A DNA stretch of 64,000 nt from Gigaspora rosea (GCA_003550325.1 QKWP01000437.1:88791-152790); one strand, 5' to 3'; counted from the first letter of the stretch, positions 24,549 to 36,623 are shown. A program made the numbers and translations. Notes: a model not told the origin generated them from the letters alone.

Positions 24549-26590
24549 TTAAACACATTGCAGTCTATGGATACTATCATTATTATATAATAAATATTTT
24601 CCCTGAACTACACAGCGATTTGAACCGCAGTATGCGCAGCACTTGAATTTGCTACAGCGTTCTAATGAACCACAGATAGGGCAACTTTTTAATACACCGC
24701 AGCCTGGGCATAATTCAGACCATGAGCTCGAGCATAAGCCCATCCTTAATCCACGCATTTTGCCTTCATTATACATGATAAATCCAGATATTTTCTCAGG
24801 TATTGACTTGGCAAAACCAGGTAATGCTGATATTTTCTTAATTTGAAATACTTCAAAATCTTCTATTTCAAAAACTTCTTTGTCAATAATTCCTATTTCA
24901 TAAGAGTGTTTTATACTTATACCAATAACAGATCTTCGTGAAGTATATTGTATCCACAAATCGAGGAAACCAAAACATGGACCTCGCGTCATACATGAAA
25001 AGATTGCTTCGTTATTATAAGATACACGGCTTAATCTGGGAACTGCTCCATTAGATTGTGAAAATAGTGAAAACACAAAACTTTTTGATGTTTTTTTGAA
25101 CTTATTATCATCATTACTAAATAAACCTTTTCCAACCCAATCTAATGGATTATATCCACCAATTATTTCTTCTGAATTTCGGACTTTAATTACAACAAAG
25201 GTTTGTCCCTTGTTGTCACAAATCTTATGAAAAAGATCAATTCTAAAAGATTCACTGTTTGCTTGATATATACGCTCAAACTTGAAAGGCATATCTTTAA
25301 AACGATAAGGCATTCCTTTTTTTTCATCAATCCAACTTGCTACTAGTGCTGCATCTTTAGCATTGATAATATTAGAATTAAAAATATATGGTGATTTTCT
25401 TGTTGGTAGAGTATTATAATTAGGTTTAGGGTCTGACAAATACTTGTAAATTTCATCAAGAAGATTATTTGGCAAAATATTTTTATATCGATTTATAACT
25501 AAGTGAAGTTCATGATAAGATAATTGGAAAAATCTAATATGAGGAATACAATTATGTAAAACTTTCTCAAGATTCATGAAATCTGTTTGCATCCATTTAG
25601 TTAAATCATCGTCTAAAATAGATTCTGTATTCTCGATTCCCCATTTAATTAAATATTCCCAAATTTCAATCTCTTCTAATCTAAGATCATCGCATTTCAA
25701 GAGCCTAATTAAAGTATTTTCTTCTATTTTAAAGAAATCTTTTGATTCAAAAATAGTTTTTGGATGTGCGCATACAAGTTTTAATGCAAATTGATATAAT
25801 TTAGTGAAAGTATCATAATATTTACTTATTTTAATAAAGTCTTTAGGAAAATTCCAAGCTGATGCAGTTTTGCGTAAGTATCTTTCAACGTTTTGACTAA
25901 TTTCATCCAATAGAATTTCATCAGATGCAATAAAAATATCGAGAAGGTTAACTTCATTCTTATTAAAAAATTTTCCTGTATAAATATAGCTATTCATTTT
26001 TATAGAGGATAAGAAGTTAATACTTTAAGAAATTTTTTATTATATATGGAAGAACAATCATCATATATCAATTTAGTTATAGAAACTTGAGTTTACATAC
26101 GGGGGTGAGTCAATAGAAAAGGGACAAATTTTTTCTAAATAAAAGTTTTCTCAAATTTGAGCTTAACCATTTTTTTTATTTTAATTATAGATAATCCTAA
26201 GATTAAAATAAAAAAAAATTTTATCAAAATTGATTAATCGTTGTCAAAATATTTAATTTAAAATATTAAAAAAATTTTACTAAAAATTTGTCCCTTTTCT
26301 ATTGATCACCCCATATTTTAAAAATAATAAACTTACTTTATAATAACTTCAAACACTGATGGTGAAATATTAGGTTTATTAAAAATGATGATTCCATTTT
26401 CCCTCCTCACCCATTGTGGTGACAATGCGGCTTTAAAGTAAGTTGATCTTGCTGATAGAATATTGGAATGAGCTTTAAATTCTTTAATATTTGGTTCTTC
26501 ACCAACTTTAATTTTTATATCAAAATCTTCAGAACTTTTAAGTAAATTTGAAAAATCTTCAGCTAAATCTTGTATGGGTTCGTTATTCAT
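24549..26590 (-). CDS. BTB-BACK-TLDc domain protein with cysteine-rich tail
   Basis: Exon 1 is 26590-26337 and exon 2 is 25989-24549, joined by a 347-bp intron with GTAAGT at its 5' end. About 564 residues. Residues 20-125 form a BTB/POZ fold (DFDIKIKVG, FKAHSNILSARSTYFKAALS, YIYTGKF). Residues 140-235 form a BACK helical region. Residues 295-480 are a TLDc domain (IINAKDAALVASWID, FHKICDNKGQTFVVIKV, EIIGGYNPLDW). Family knowledge: BTB proteins bridge cullin-3 ligases to substrates, and TLDc domains are linked to oxidative-stress responses and V-ATPase binding; these BTB-TLDc proteins are greatly expanded in Glomeromycotina. The C-terminal 512-544 segment has CPGC, CPIC, C and CCAYC..C groups resembling a double zinc ribbon, an unusual addition. 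A MITE sits inside the intron. All domains intact; start chosen at the first ATG before the BTB fold. Confidence -1.
26101..26312. mobile_element. MITE family A, copy 3, inside the BTB-TLDc intron
   Basis: GGGGGTGAGTCAATAGAAAA at one end, CTATTGATCACCCC at the other, with GTCCCTTTTCTATTGAT shared with the other copies. It fills about 60% of the intron and leaves both splice sites untouched. Confidence -1.
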
Positions 26591-28275
26591 ATTTTAAATT
26601 AAATAAATGATGAATTTAAAAGATAAAACTTTTTTTTTATAATATTTAAGACTAAACTTTAAAACTATTAAAATGGGCATTCATAGAAGTGGAATAATAG
26701 TGTTTGAAAATATATACCTGTACAAAAGAAACAGTAAATAAATTAATAACAAATCTGCAAATCAATATTACACAATTATCCGACATTACAGTATATGATC
26801 TGATTTTTTTGCTTAATATTTTTGACGGATTACTGTATATCAAAAATGTGTACAAGGTTTGTGGCGCAGACAAAAATTCTTAAAATTCGTTAAGGTTAAG
26901 GACTTTTTGTTAGAGCACCAAGATGGTTTCTTATGCTGATTTTTGAACTTTGGTTTTGTTCCTGACCGTGTTACGTTACACTTGATCTTGAGAAATCTGA
27001 TTCGTACACATTTTCGGTATGCCGTTTTACGTAATCATTTATGCCAAATACAGAAATATCAATCAAACGGTCATGTAATATAACAAAATTTTACTTTCAT
27101 CGGAGTTTGGTACGCAACACATGGGAATATTAATTCAGATAAAAATCTATTATAGTGGTTTTTCATCTGCCAAATAATGTATTGTTTCTGTGTAACACAA
27201 TATTCTTTCGAAGTCTACTGTACGTACTTAGGCATGCACTTGTTTTTTATTTACAAAATAAGAAAAAAAAACAATTGAAACCAAAGATGCACATTAATGA
27301 TTTCACCGCGCAGAATTTGACATAATCCTACTAATCTGTATAATGCTGGCTTGATGTTTCAGATTCATGTAGGTTTGCAAAATCCGATACGTTTGATATA
27401 TTTTTAATAGGATTTTATATAATTGGCCGGAGCGTAGCGGTGGACCCTAAGTATTACGACAAGTAATACAAAAATACCTTCCTGATGCGCTTCAATTGTA
27501 AAAATCTTGACAAAATTACTTTTTGATGACATGCATATATTTAATGTAAATAGAAGTTAGAAATTTTTGTCCGCACGCGTTTCTATATTTGTGCTTTAAT
27601 GTTACCAACATATGCATACTAATGCGTTTGTGTAATATGATGAACATCATATGATGGGCTCCATACATAGCCCAATGGAGCTGCGAATGGAGCCAATGGA
27701 GCTCTGAATGGAGCCAATGGATACTAGTTTTTTGATCTCCATTTGCGCAATCATTGAGCTCCATTGGTAACCCTGGCTCCATACATATAGTGCTAGTAAG
27801 ATATTTTAACACTATTAATAATTATCTGGTAGTTAGTTACTATTGATCATGTTACTCGTATTAATACTAAATCACGGTATATCTATTAAATATGGTACGG
27901 TAAACCATAGCCGCTTCAATTTTGATTGACTAAATATATAAGCTGAAATTATTCAAAATTTTACTATTCAAATCGCAGTAGCCTATTAAGCATAGGTTAA
28001 TTTTACCATTAAACAAGCTTAATTCTTCAAAAATTGTTTTTTTTTTTAGAATTGTTAAAAAATAAAATTACGTAATGTATTGATTGTTGAGTCGATCGAT
28101 GAGCACTCTCCCTTTTCCGAGGCCGGATGCTCTAGGTTGTATATACGATTAACATAAATCCAATAAATAGAAACGAAAACCTTAACAAATCAAGGGCTGA
28201 TGCCCTTGGGCCAAAGAAATGGAAAATTTCTTAAAAGTTAGGTAAAATAACAAACAAGTGGTTACTGAGATGGAA
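26591..28275. other. no gene; GGAGCCAATGG palindrome cluster at 27650-27790
   Basis: Promoter side of the BTB gene, then featureless DNA. At 27650-27790, GGAGCCAATGGAGCT-type words repeat and then occur inverted (AGCTCCATTGG), bounded by GGCTCCATACAT at both ends. This creates a spurious repetitive open frame (HWLHSELHWLHSQLHW on the minus strand). 28110-28220 is GC-richer without a gene. Confidence -1.
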
Positions 28276-29345
28276 AATACTTATGAGAACATATTTATTT
28301 AATATTAATGTTTTCAAAAATTTTTTTATGTTCTCAAATAGAAAAAAATTCTCTTTTTTTCTCTCTTTTTATCTTTCTTTCTCTCTTTCTTTCTTTCTCT
28401 TTCTCTTTTTTTTCACTCTTACTCTCTCTTTCTCTATTCATTTTTCACTCTCATTCTCTCTTTCATGCTTTACTTTTATACTTTTAGTTATTTTAATTTT
28501 TATTTTTAATTAATATATTTAAAAAATTATTAATAATAAAATAATAAAAAATTAAATCATTTAACTAAAATATAAAAGTGCTAAGTTATTTATAATAATA
28601 AGACTTTGACTTTATATTTTTTTTTAGAAACAATTTACCTTTAAGGCTTTTTATATAATATTGGAAATACAATCAGTTTGATCTAGCTTGTATTTAGTTT
28701 TTAAATAAGCTATTAACGTTTTTTTAAATATTTAAATAAATAAATAAAAATATATATTATTCTTCTTTACTATAGTAAATTTGGTAAATTTATAGATTTA
28801 AAAAATTTCTTAATTTAAAATTTAAAATACAGAACTAAAATTTAAAATTATAATAATTAAAGATTTATTAAGTAATTTTCTTGTAGTAATTTACATTATC
28901 ATTGTGCTAAGTTTAGCTCTTTGAAAATTTATATTAAATATTAATATAATTCGTATTTATATAATAGTATTTTATGTAAATCAAAGTCTATATAACAAAG
29001 TCTATATTGTAACAAAACTAGAAATAGATAAATCAATAAACTATATTATCCAAAATTTTTCTGTAATTCAAGAATAACTAAATTGTTTTTTAATTTAAAC
29101 TAACTAACAATTAAATGTTTATAAACTTAATTATTTTAAACTGCTATATTAATAAAATAATTTTTTATTACTTTGTTTATTTTAAACTGCTATATTAATA
29201 AAAATAATTTTTTATTACTTTATATATTTATATTAAGAACATATTTTTCAAAATTAATGTTCTCAAAAAAATTTAATAGAGAACATTTTAAATTTTGTAA
29301 ATGTTCTCAAATTAAAAGTGATATTCTCATGAGAACATGAGAATA
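28276..29345. repeat. AT-rich element bounded by inverted GAGAACAT motifs, with a polypyrimidine tract
   Basis: ATGAGAACATATTTATTTAATATTAATGTT at the left resembles, directly and inverted, the GAGAACATATTTTTCAAAATTAATGTTCTC and TTCTCATGAGAACATGAGAA blocks at 29235-29345. 28344-28460 is a long CTTT/CTCT tract. ATAAACTGCTATATTAATAAA is duplicated at about 29140 and 29190. No gene. Confidence -1.
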
Positions 29346-29749
29346 TAAGATTTCCAATACTGCTTTGAGTTGGTCCTAACAATATGTATTTAGAGAGGTC
29401 TGACTGTATGTTTAGGCATTCTTAAATAAATTTTAAACCCCTTTATTTAAAGATTCTTTATTATTTTTTTAATTTTTATAATTTTACCACATTACAAATA
29501 ATAACTTTATATATTTGGTAACTATGAGTTAGATTGTTTTAAAATTATTAAATTTCTTTTTGATTTACTGTAAAAAATTTTATTATAAAGCTTATAATAA
29601 TACAATATGAATTAAATTAATTTGCATTACTAATGTAATAACATACTATATACAATGAAAAGTATTATACTTATTGTATAAATTATTACAAACTAGGGCA
29701 CAAAATTTTCAGTAATGTAGCTGCTTTTTTTTTGACAAAGTTTTTCAAA

Positions 29750-31630
29750 ATGAGACACAGAATTGACAGTCAAAAGTAATATAATTACTATTAAATTATT
29801 ATATTGTGAATATAAAGAATATAAAAAAGATAAAATTTTCCAAATGATAAAAAATTGAGCAAAAAATTATAGCATTTTAAAATAGGTTTTGTGTACTATT
29901 ACTACTATTGTAATACATAGTTGTGATTAAAGTAAGTTAGTTTGTATTGGGAATTATAGTTATAAATTTTATTGTAATTTTATTGTAAAAATTTTTATGA
30001 AACTTGCAATCAAGATATGGAATTGTAGTTGTGAATTTATAATACTATAATTTACTGTAAACAATTCTGCTGTAAAAATTATTTTTACAAACTCATTAAC
30101 AATTGTATTGCACATTATGCAGTTAAGATTGAATTTGTTTTTGTATTAAAATTACAATAATTCTTGCTATAAAAATTTTGCAAAATTTACTAACTATTGT
30201 AATAGCAGACAGTATATAGTTAGTTTGTATTGAAAATATAGTATAAATTCTATCAAAAATTACTGTAAAAAATTTTGGTATGAAACTTACAATGTATTTT
30301 AGTACACATAGTACAGTTGTAATTTCTATCAGAATATGGTTGTGTATCATGATTTACAATATAGGCTATTGCAATAACATAGTACAAAATTAGACAGGCA
30401 CTACTAGTGCCCTTGCTTTTTCTTCTATTGACCAATATAGCTGAATTTTTGTGTATTTGAATTTTCATAATTGCTTACAAGTTATTGTAAAAATTCTTCT
30501 CTAAATGCAATTTTCCTAAATGTATATATATAAAAAACCTTCCTAAATGCATATCTTTTTTGGAACCTAACTAATATAACACTTATAAATTTTTACCTCT
30601 CTAAATGCATATTTAATTCAATTTTTTACTATGGCCCAACAGCACACATTTAGAGAGATCTGTCTATAGTCTTAATTAAATTATTATAAATTCTATCATA
30701 AGTTACTAAAATAATTCTGTTATAAAACTTATTTATTATTCTAATAATAAATATATGTTGCTAAGATTGAGCTGACTTGTATCAAATTATAGTAATTTCT
30801 ATTATGAGTTACTGCAAAACATTTTGTTACAGAACTTATTATTGCTCTTTTTAATTTAATTTGATTTGATCATTTGTAAATTTTTTTGTAAGGTTCATGG
30901 GCACCATGATTTAGTTTATTGTTACATTGTAATTGTAAAACTTACAAAGCTTGCAAAAGTAATCATAAAGTAATCAAATCAACTAAATTGAAAAATACAA
31001 TAATGCAGTATACCAATAATTAAACTAAGCTTGTCTGTATTGATATTATTATAATTTTTATCATAAACTATAGTAAAGCATTCTTTTAAGAATTTTTTGC
31101 TATTCTGGTATGTGTAAGTTTATATTAAAATCTTTATAATTTCCTATAAGATATGTAAAAAATTTTAAAACAACACTTACTCACTATTCTAGTAACTGTA
31201 GTAGTAAGGTTAAGTTATTTTGCATTAGAATCAGTTTGATTTCTATGTAGTTAAATTTGAATTAGTTTGTATTGAAGTTATTGATTTTTATGAATTGTAA
31301 AGAATTCTGTTGCAAAGCTTACTTGCTATTTCAGTAGCTACAGTTTTATATATTATTAGTTTGTATTAAAATTATCATATTAGAATTTTTGTGATTTCTA
31401 ACTATAAAAAAAAATTCAATTATAGATCTTACTATTTTGGTGCCATATTATTAGTTGAAGTTGAGTTGGTTTGTGTTGGAGTGATTATAATTTCTATTGC
31501 AAGTTACTGTAAAACATTTTGCTACTAAACTTATTTGCATTTTAGTAACTTGTATTATGTAGTTAAAGTTGGGTTAATTTGTATTGAATTATTGTTGATT
31601 TTTATTGTGGTTTGTTTACTGTTTTAGTTG
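29750..31630. repeat. degenerate satellite-like array, period roughly 110-150 bp
   Basis: The word series ATAATTTCTATnATnAnTTACTGTAAAA, then TTCTGTTAnAAAACTTA, then CTATTnTAGTAACT, then TTAAGnTTGAGTTAGTTTGTATTGAA recurs again and again with much drift. Similar units occur at 63665-63910. A MITE end-pair lies inside at 30495-30669. No coding sequence. Confidence -1.
30495..30669. mobile_element. MITE of the CTCTAAATGCA family
   Basis: TTCTCTAAATGCAATTTTCC at the left and CACATTTAGAGAGATCTGTCTATA at the right, with internal CCTAAATGCAT words. Related to 18008-18210 and 44271-44618. Confidence -1.
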
Positions 31631-31859
31631 ATGTTCTAGACTTATCCACTCGCCAAATATAACACACCTCATTCGATACTATTGTATAAAATTTGTTGGT
31701 TTGGTTTGGTTGGATTTAGGTCGTCCCGGAAGATACTGGTTTTTTTTGTATTATTTTGCGAATTTATGTTCTCAAAAGGCCTTCATTCAATTGTTATTTC
31801 TGACATAATAATTCCAAATTCATAAATTTCATTGTATTCGAAATTGTAATCTTGACTGT

Positions 31860-32030
31860 AAATTCGATTTTTGCTCAAAAGGTACACATGATTATACCCA
31901 ATGAATAAATATCAAATGCTCTAAAATACTGTCGGTTGTTCAAAACCTCAGGGGTAATATAAGGTAAAATTCCACAATTTTTGTCAGATTTCGATTTTAA
32001 TGCAGTATTAGCTGTTAAGAAATCCATATC
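31860..32030 (-). pseudogene. protein kinase fragment
   Basis: On the minus strand this reads like the activation-loop to helix-F part of a protein kinase: a GILPYITPEVL motif (P+1 loop, APE-like), then FDIYSLGIIM. Nucleotide similarity to the larger kinase relic at 37205-37385 is obvious (TTTTTGCTCAAAAGG, ATGATTATACC, AATGAATAAATATCA). About 55 codons only, with no N-lobe. Its upstream edge abuts the LTR at 32048, which may have cut it. Confidence -1.
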
Positions 32031-32047
32031 TCACAGTCACCACCAAT

Positions 32048-32516
32048 TGTTACGGGGAGAAATGGACGAATCTTATTTAATCGATGCAAAAGATGATAAA
32101 AGACAGCTCGCCAGAAGTGTGACTTGGTGATTTAACCCGATTTGGTGTAAACGTGATTTGTGTATTAATCGATATTTTTATATTATAATTCGAAGACTAT
32201 TGCTCAGCAGAGATAAAACAACCTCCTTTTTATACTTTACAAATATTATGGGAATCGCTAATCTAACATTATAGAATATTATGGAAACTACGAGATTAAA
32301 ATCATACGATACTCTATCTACGACGCTATCATATTATGTGTATCATACGATAGATTGTATGATTTCTACCGAAGCTAAGCCCCGAGCATGCATGATCGAT
32401 TATGCACGATTAATGATATGCAGAATCGGTCAAACATGCATGATTGATTGTCATATGAAATGTGGCGCAGTGTACTTTCAATGATCGTCGGAAAATATCA
32501 CGTTTACCCCGTGACA
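32048..32516 (+). mobile_element. LTR-like sequence (469 bp)
   Basis: Begins TGTTACGGGG and ends CCCCGTGACA, the short inverted TG...CA ends expected of an LTR. TGTTACGGGGAGAA and CTCGCCAGAxGxGTGACxTTGGTGATTT recur at 40981-40880 on the minus strand. Flanks are not duplicated. The 3' side (32517-32670) stays open in one plus-strand frame (about 50 codons, many Ser, Arg and Lys, unrecognised), so this may be the 5' LTR plus a stub of a lost element. Confidence -1.
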
Positions 32517-32975
32517 CTACCAAAGCGCATCAAGCTCCTGGAGAGGAAATAGCCAATCGGAGAGTGCAAATTTTGACTATTTCGAATCAGCCCGACGAAG
32601 AATTCGAACACGTGTAAAAGAAGAAAAAAGCGAAAATACGCAAAAACTAATGTTTAAATCGATCTTGGTGCACTAATTAAAATGACGGGAATGAAATTTT
32701 ACTTATATTAAGCATCACTCTAACTCTATAGTCTCTAACGTTAAGGTCCTAACCCTAAATTTCTATCCCACGCACTTAGTTTATTTACAAAATCGGATTT
32801 CCTTTTTTGGTTTGTGTTACCCGCGCAAAATAAGTAAAATGCTACCAAAGCATCCAATCATGACCGCAAAACTTGAACAATACAACACGTACATTATTAT
32901 TATCTGAACTTTCGATCATCCAATAAAAATTCGGGATTATCATTACGTAATTTGAGGCACAATATATGCATAATA
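32517..32975. other. stub downstream of the LTR, and upstream region of F-box gene 1
   Basis: GC-richer to about 32670, then AT-rich, with AACCCTAAA near 32750. No recognised product. Confidence -1.
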
Positions 32976-32993
32976 ACGTACGTACGTGCGTAC
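32976..32993 (+). promoter_or_regulatory. ACGTACGT motif upstream of F-box/LRR gene 1
   Basis: ACGTACGTACGTGCGTAC. The core CGTACGTGC ends 35 bases before the ATG at 33024. The same core ends 35 bases before the ATG of the paralogue at 61204, and a longer form precedes the third paralogue. Confidence -1.
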
Positions 32994-33023
32994 ATATCAA
33001 AAATTTTCAATCCTTTTTTTGAA

Positions 33024-34442
33024 ATGATGAAATTACCGAACGAATGCCTTTTAAAAATTTTTAATAACATCCAGAGTGACTATGGAAGCTTACATTCATG
33101 CCTTTGTGTAAACCGTCACTGGTGTAGACTTATAATACCAATATTATGGAGCAATATTGAAAACAAGTTTGGCAATAGAAAACTTATAAATACATGTCTT
33201 TTAACATTAAATGAAGAAGAACAAGCATCATTAATCCCGTTTAATATTCACCTTTCAAATTATCCAAAACCATTATTTGAATATTACAATTATTAACAGA
33301 TTTTTAAATGTTGGAGTTATTCGTTGGCTTATTTTTGAAGGTTATGATGTTGAAAATAGATGGGGAAATAACAGTGATAGCCTTGTGAATGCTATTAAAT
33401 GTTCTTTAATTGCAATGTTTCTACGAACAAATAACAAATTGAAACATTTAGAAATATCTGGATTTATTTATAATAATAGTATATTATTTAAAAATTTTTA
33501 TAAAATCATAATTTGGTTTCTTTATATCTTTACCAAAATCAGCTCGATTTCGAAGAAATAGCAGAGGCTCTTTGCAAGAACACCACTTCTTTAGAACTTG
33601 ATCGTAATAATATTGGTATTAAAGGAGTAAAAGCATTAGCAAAAGCGCTTCATAAAAACACAACTATATCTTCTTTAATTCTTATTCACGAAAATATTGG
33701 TATTGAAGGAGGCAAAGCATTGGCAAATGCACTTTGTAAGGACACTGGTTTAATTTCTTTAAATCTTGACGATAATAATATTGGTATTGAAGGCGGAAAA
33801 GCATTTGCAAAAGCACTTTGTACAAATTCTACTTTAACTTCTTTAGATCTTTCTTATAATCGCATTGGTTCAGAAGGAGGGAAAGCACTAGCAGAGGTTC
33901 TTTACAAGAACACTACATTAACTTCTTTAGGCCTTTTTGGAAATAATCTTGGGATTGAGGGTGCAACAGCGTTAGCAAATGCGCTTCATACAAATACTAC
34001 TTTAGCTTCTTTAAATCTTGATCGTAATTGTATTGGCATTGAAGGAGGAAAAGCATTGGCAGATGCACTTTGTGAGAACACTGCTTTAAATTCTTTAAGT
34101 CTTAGTTATAATAATATTGGTATTGATGGTGGAAAAGCATTTGCAAAGGCACTTTATACAAACAATACTTTAACCTCTTTAGATCTTAGTTGTAATAACA
34201 TTGGTATTGAAGGAGGAATAGAATTGGCAAAGGTACTTTGTATGAACACTGCTTTAATTTCTTTAAATTTTAGCAAAAATAAGATTGGCATTAAAGGAGG
34301 AAAGGTATTAGTAAACGAACTTTGCAAACTTTGCGAAAACACTACTCTAGCCTATTTAGATCTTTCTTATAATGGTATTAATCTTGAAGAACAAAAAACA
34401 CTAGCGGATGCTCTTCATGAAAATATTTCATTAATCTGGTAA
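33024..34442 (+). pseudogene. F-box/LRR protein, two frameshifts
   Basis: Paralogue of the intact gene at 61204-62709. The N-terminus (MMKLPNECLLKI..., LHSCLCVNRHWCRLIIPILW) is an F-box, the SKP1-binding segment of SCF ubiquitin ligases. Two lesions show when it is laid against the paralogue: a net loss of 11 bases near 33285-33300, and one base missing near 33500-33515. Between them, the linker (FLNVGVIRWLIFEGYDV, VNAIKCSLIAMFLRT) is read in a second frame. The third frame carries ten ribonuclease-inhibitor-type leucine-rich repeats of about 28 residues (pattern NTTLTSLDLSxNxIGxEGGKALAxAL). One late repeat has a 3-residue insert (CKLCE). The LRR part alone is open for 309 codons. It could be a recent pseudogene or carry sequence errors in homopolymer-rich DNA. 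Start chosen by analogy with the paralogues. Confidence -1.
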
Positions 34443-36356
34443 CAATAGTTTTAAAAGTTTATTCGATTATATTAAAAACATATATTGCATAAATTATTGT
34501 ATAACGAAATTTTAAGTAACGATCAAACATTAATATAATGTAAACGACTATTTTTTTTACAGGAATCCAGAAACTGTGGACCTAATTGGTGTGCCACACA
34601 GTGGATTAACTAGATTCCCGAAGTATTGAACTCGTTGAATTAGGTAATAGGTAATTTAATTTATTACAGCAGCTTAATATTTGAAGTAAATTTTTCATAA
34701 TAATTATATGTTACATTAACATAGTATCATATCTATTTCTGGATTTAGTATTACTGTTACCCTTCAATAAATCAGATTCCTCATTGTATTGAATATTTTA
34801 AGAATATGAAGATGGGAATTTTTTTTATTTACAGTTAATAGATGGTCGTTCAGTTTTTCTATTTTTTTAAAAAAATTCAAAATAATTGAAGAATATAAGA
34901 ATAGGATCTGCTTCTTTAGTATAACAATGAAGGTATGAAAGAAAAAATAAACCAAAAAAATACAATTCAAAAAATAATTTATAAACAATCTACTCGATTA
35001 ATTTGTAATTTACATGTAGATTAGAAAATTGTAATATAATGTGACGAATTTTTTTATTTAATTTTTTCTTATGTTGTAAATATTTTAAATCAAGTATACA
35101 AATAACGTAATGGGGCTTGGTGGCTTAAACCATGCAAGGACGTATACACCCAAAATATCGCGTATACGCGATTATACAGGCTTATTAATTTTTGCACCAC
35201 GAACGTATGCGCGTAGAAAAGAACGTACAGGCTCAAATTAAAGCGAATATGCTCAAAATAGAGCGTAAATGCTCTGGGAAATAACATGTATATAAGACCG
35301 TCGAATTCCAATAAAGTTAAAATAAGTTTGACGTTAAATTTAAAAATGCAAGATAATAATAAAAGTAAAACCCTTATAATTTGAATTCGACTTTGACCTT
35401 AATAAACCTTGCGAGACTCAATTCGACGGACTGAATTAACTTGTAACTTCGTATTGGCTTATTATAACTCGAATTCTGTGTCATAAATTTTTTAATTCTT
35501 TTTAAATTGCTCACGTGATTCCAGTTACCTTTGAACTTCTTATAAATCCCGTGTCGTGATTACCCTGATTACACCTAATCATCAACCCAAATTACCGATA
35601 CTTTTAATTATATTTTTATCACCCACATTGATATCAATCATTACCAGTACTATCCTATCGTCCCGTATCACCTTTATAACACAGTGTCGTTTCGTTCTAT
35701 TAATCCTCTGTCATCATAAACATTCTTTTACAATAGCCTTATCACTTCTACCCGTAAATGGTTGGAGTTTAAATTGGCACTATTTGTCTATATTGTTTTA
35801 CCGCTCTCCCCAGAATCAACCGTTACAATAAATATGTGAACTGTATAGTTTTGAGTCAGTCTGACTTATTTGTTATTATCATTCTTTTTATTTAAGCCTA
35901 TAAGAATCAAATAAGTGTTTTAATGATTTTTCTAATTAATATTTGCTTTAATTAAGGTTTAAAAAAGTCAAAATAGTATTTTTAGAAATATCATATTAAT
36001 GCTTGTTTGCTAATCTAAATTATTTTAATGCCCAAAGAAGTTGGTGTAGCATTTTAAAGTACTTAACAGCTATTATTTTTTTTTTAAATTCAAGTTTATT
36101 ATAATATAAGTGTAAATGGTGCGCCGCTGACGCCCTTGATAAGGCCAAATTTTAAATCTATATTTTGAAATAATTTTCAAAAAAACAACACATACTCGTT
36201 ATTATATCTACTCAAATAACCTTAATACTGTGATATAATGAATTAAATATATTAGCAAGAATTAGATTAGCATAAATAAAAAGGTAAAACGAAGTAAAAT
36301 GTTCTTTAATAAATTCCATGTATTACAGTAGTAAGTGTCTTTAAAAATTGCATATG
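34443..36356. other. no gene; 3' flank and unclassified GC-richer block
   Basis: 34443-35080 is AT-rich. 35100-35330 is GC-richer, with repeated GCGTATACGCG and CGTACAGGCTC-like words and a TATATAAG at about 35290. 35500-35830 is open but has no recognisable product (91-codon frame). 36119-36135 carries GCGCCGCTGACGCCCTT, a hairpin word also seen at 63566-63582. Confidence -1.
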
Positions 36357-36623
36357 CCCTTTGAAAAAAAATTTTCGGAAAAACATGGAAGCTGAACACG
36401 GAAACATACGTAAAATGTACACTTTCCGTGTTTTTGGACAGGAAAATACACTGTATTTTAAACACGGAAAAGGACATTCCGTGTCTTAGAAAGCATGGAA
36501 AATACGGGGTGTTTTCCTGTCCAAAAACACGGAAAGTGTACATTTTACGCATTTTTTTACATATTTTTACGTATGTTTCCGTGTTCAGCTTCCATGTTTT
36601 TCCGAAAATTTTTTTTCATAGGG
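36357..36623. mobile_element. near-perfect 267-bp palindromic MITE
   Basis: Ends CCCTTTGAAAAAAAATTTTC and GAAAATTTTTTTTCATAGGG. The arms of about 90 bp are almost identical (AACATGGAAGCTGAACACGG, ACTTTCCGTGTTTTTGGACAG) except for about 20 extra bases in the right arm. ATG flanks both sides. The high arm identity suggests a young insertion. Confidence -1.

Noticed and set aside
27516-27812. Minus-strand open frame with HWLHSELHWLHSQLHW
   Set aside because: The peptide repeat is explained by the GGAGCCAATGG inverted and direct DNA repeats at 27650-27790.
35100-35310. Possible tRNA or SINE head at GGGGCTTGGTGGCTTAAACC
   Set aside because: No B box at a suitable distance and no cloverleaf could be folded by eye.
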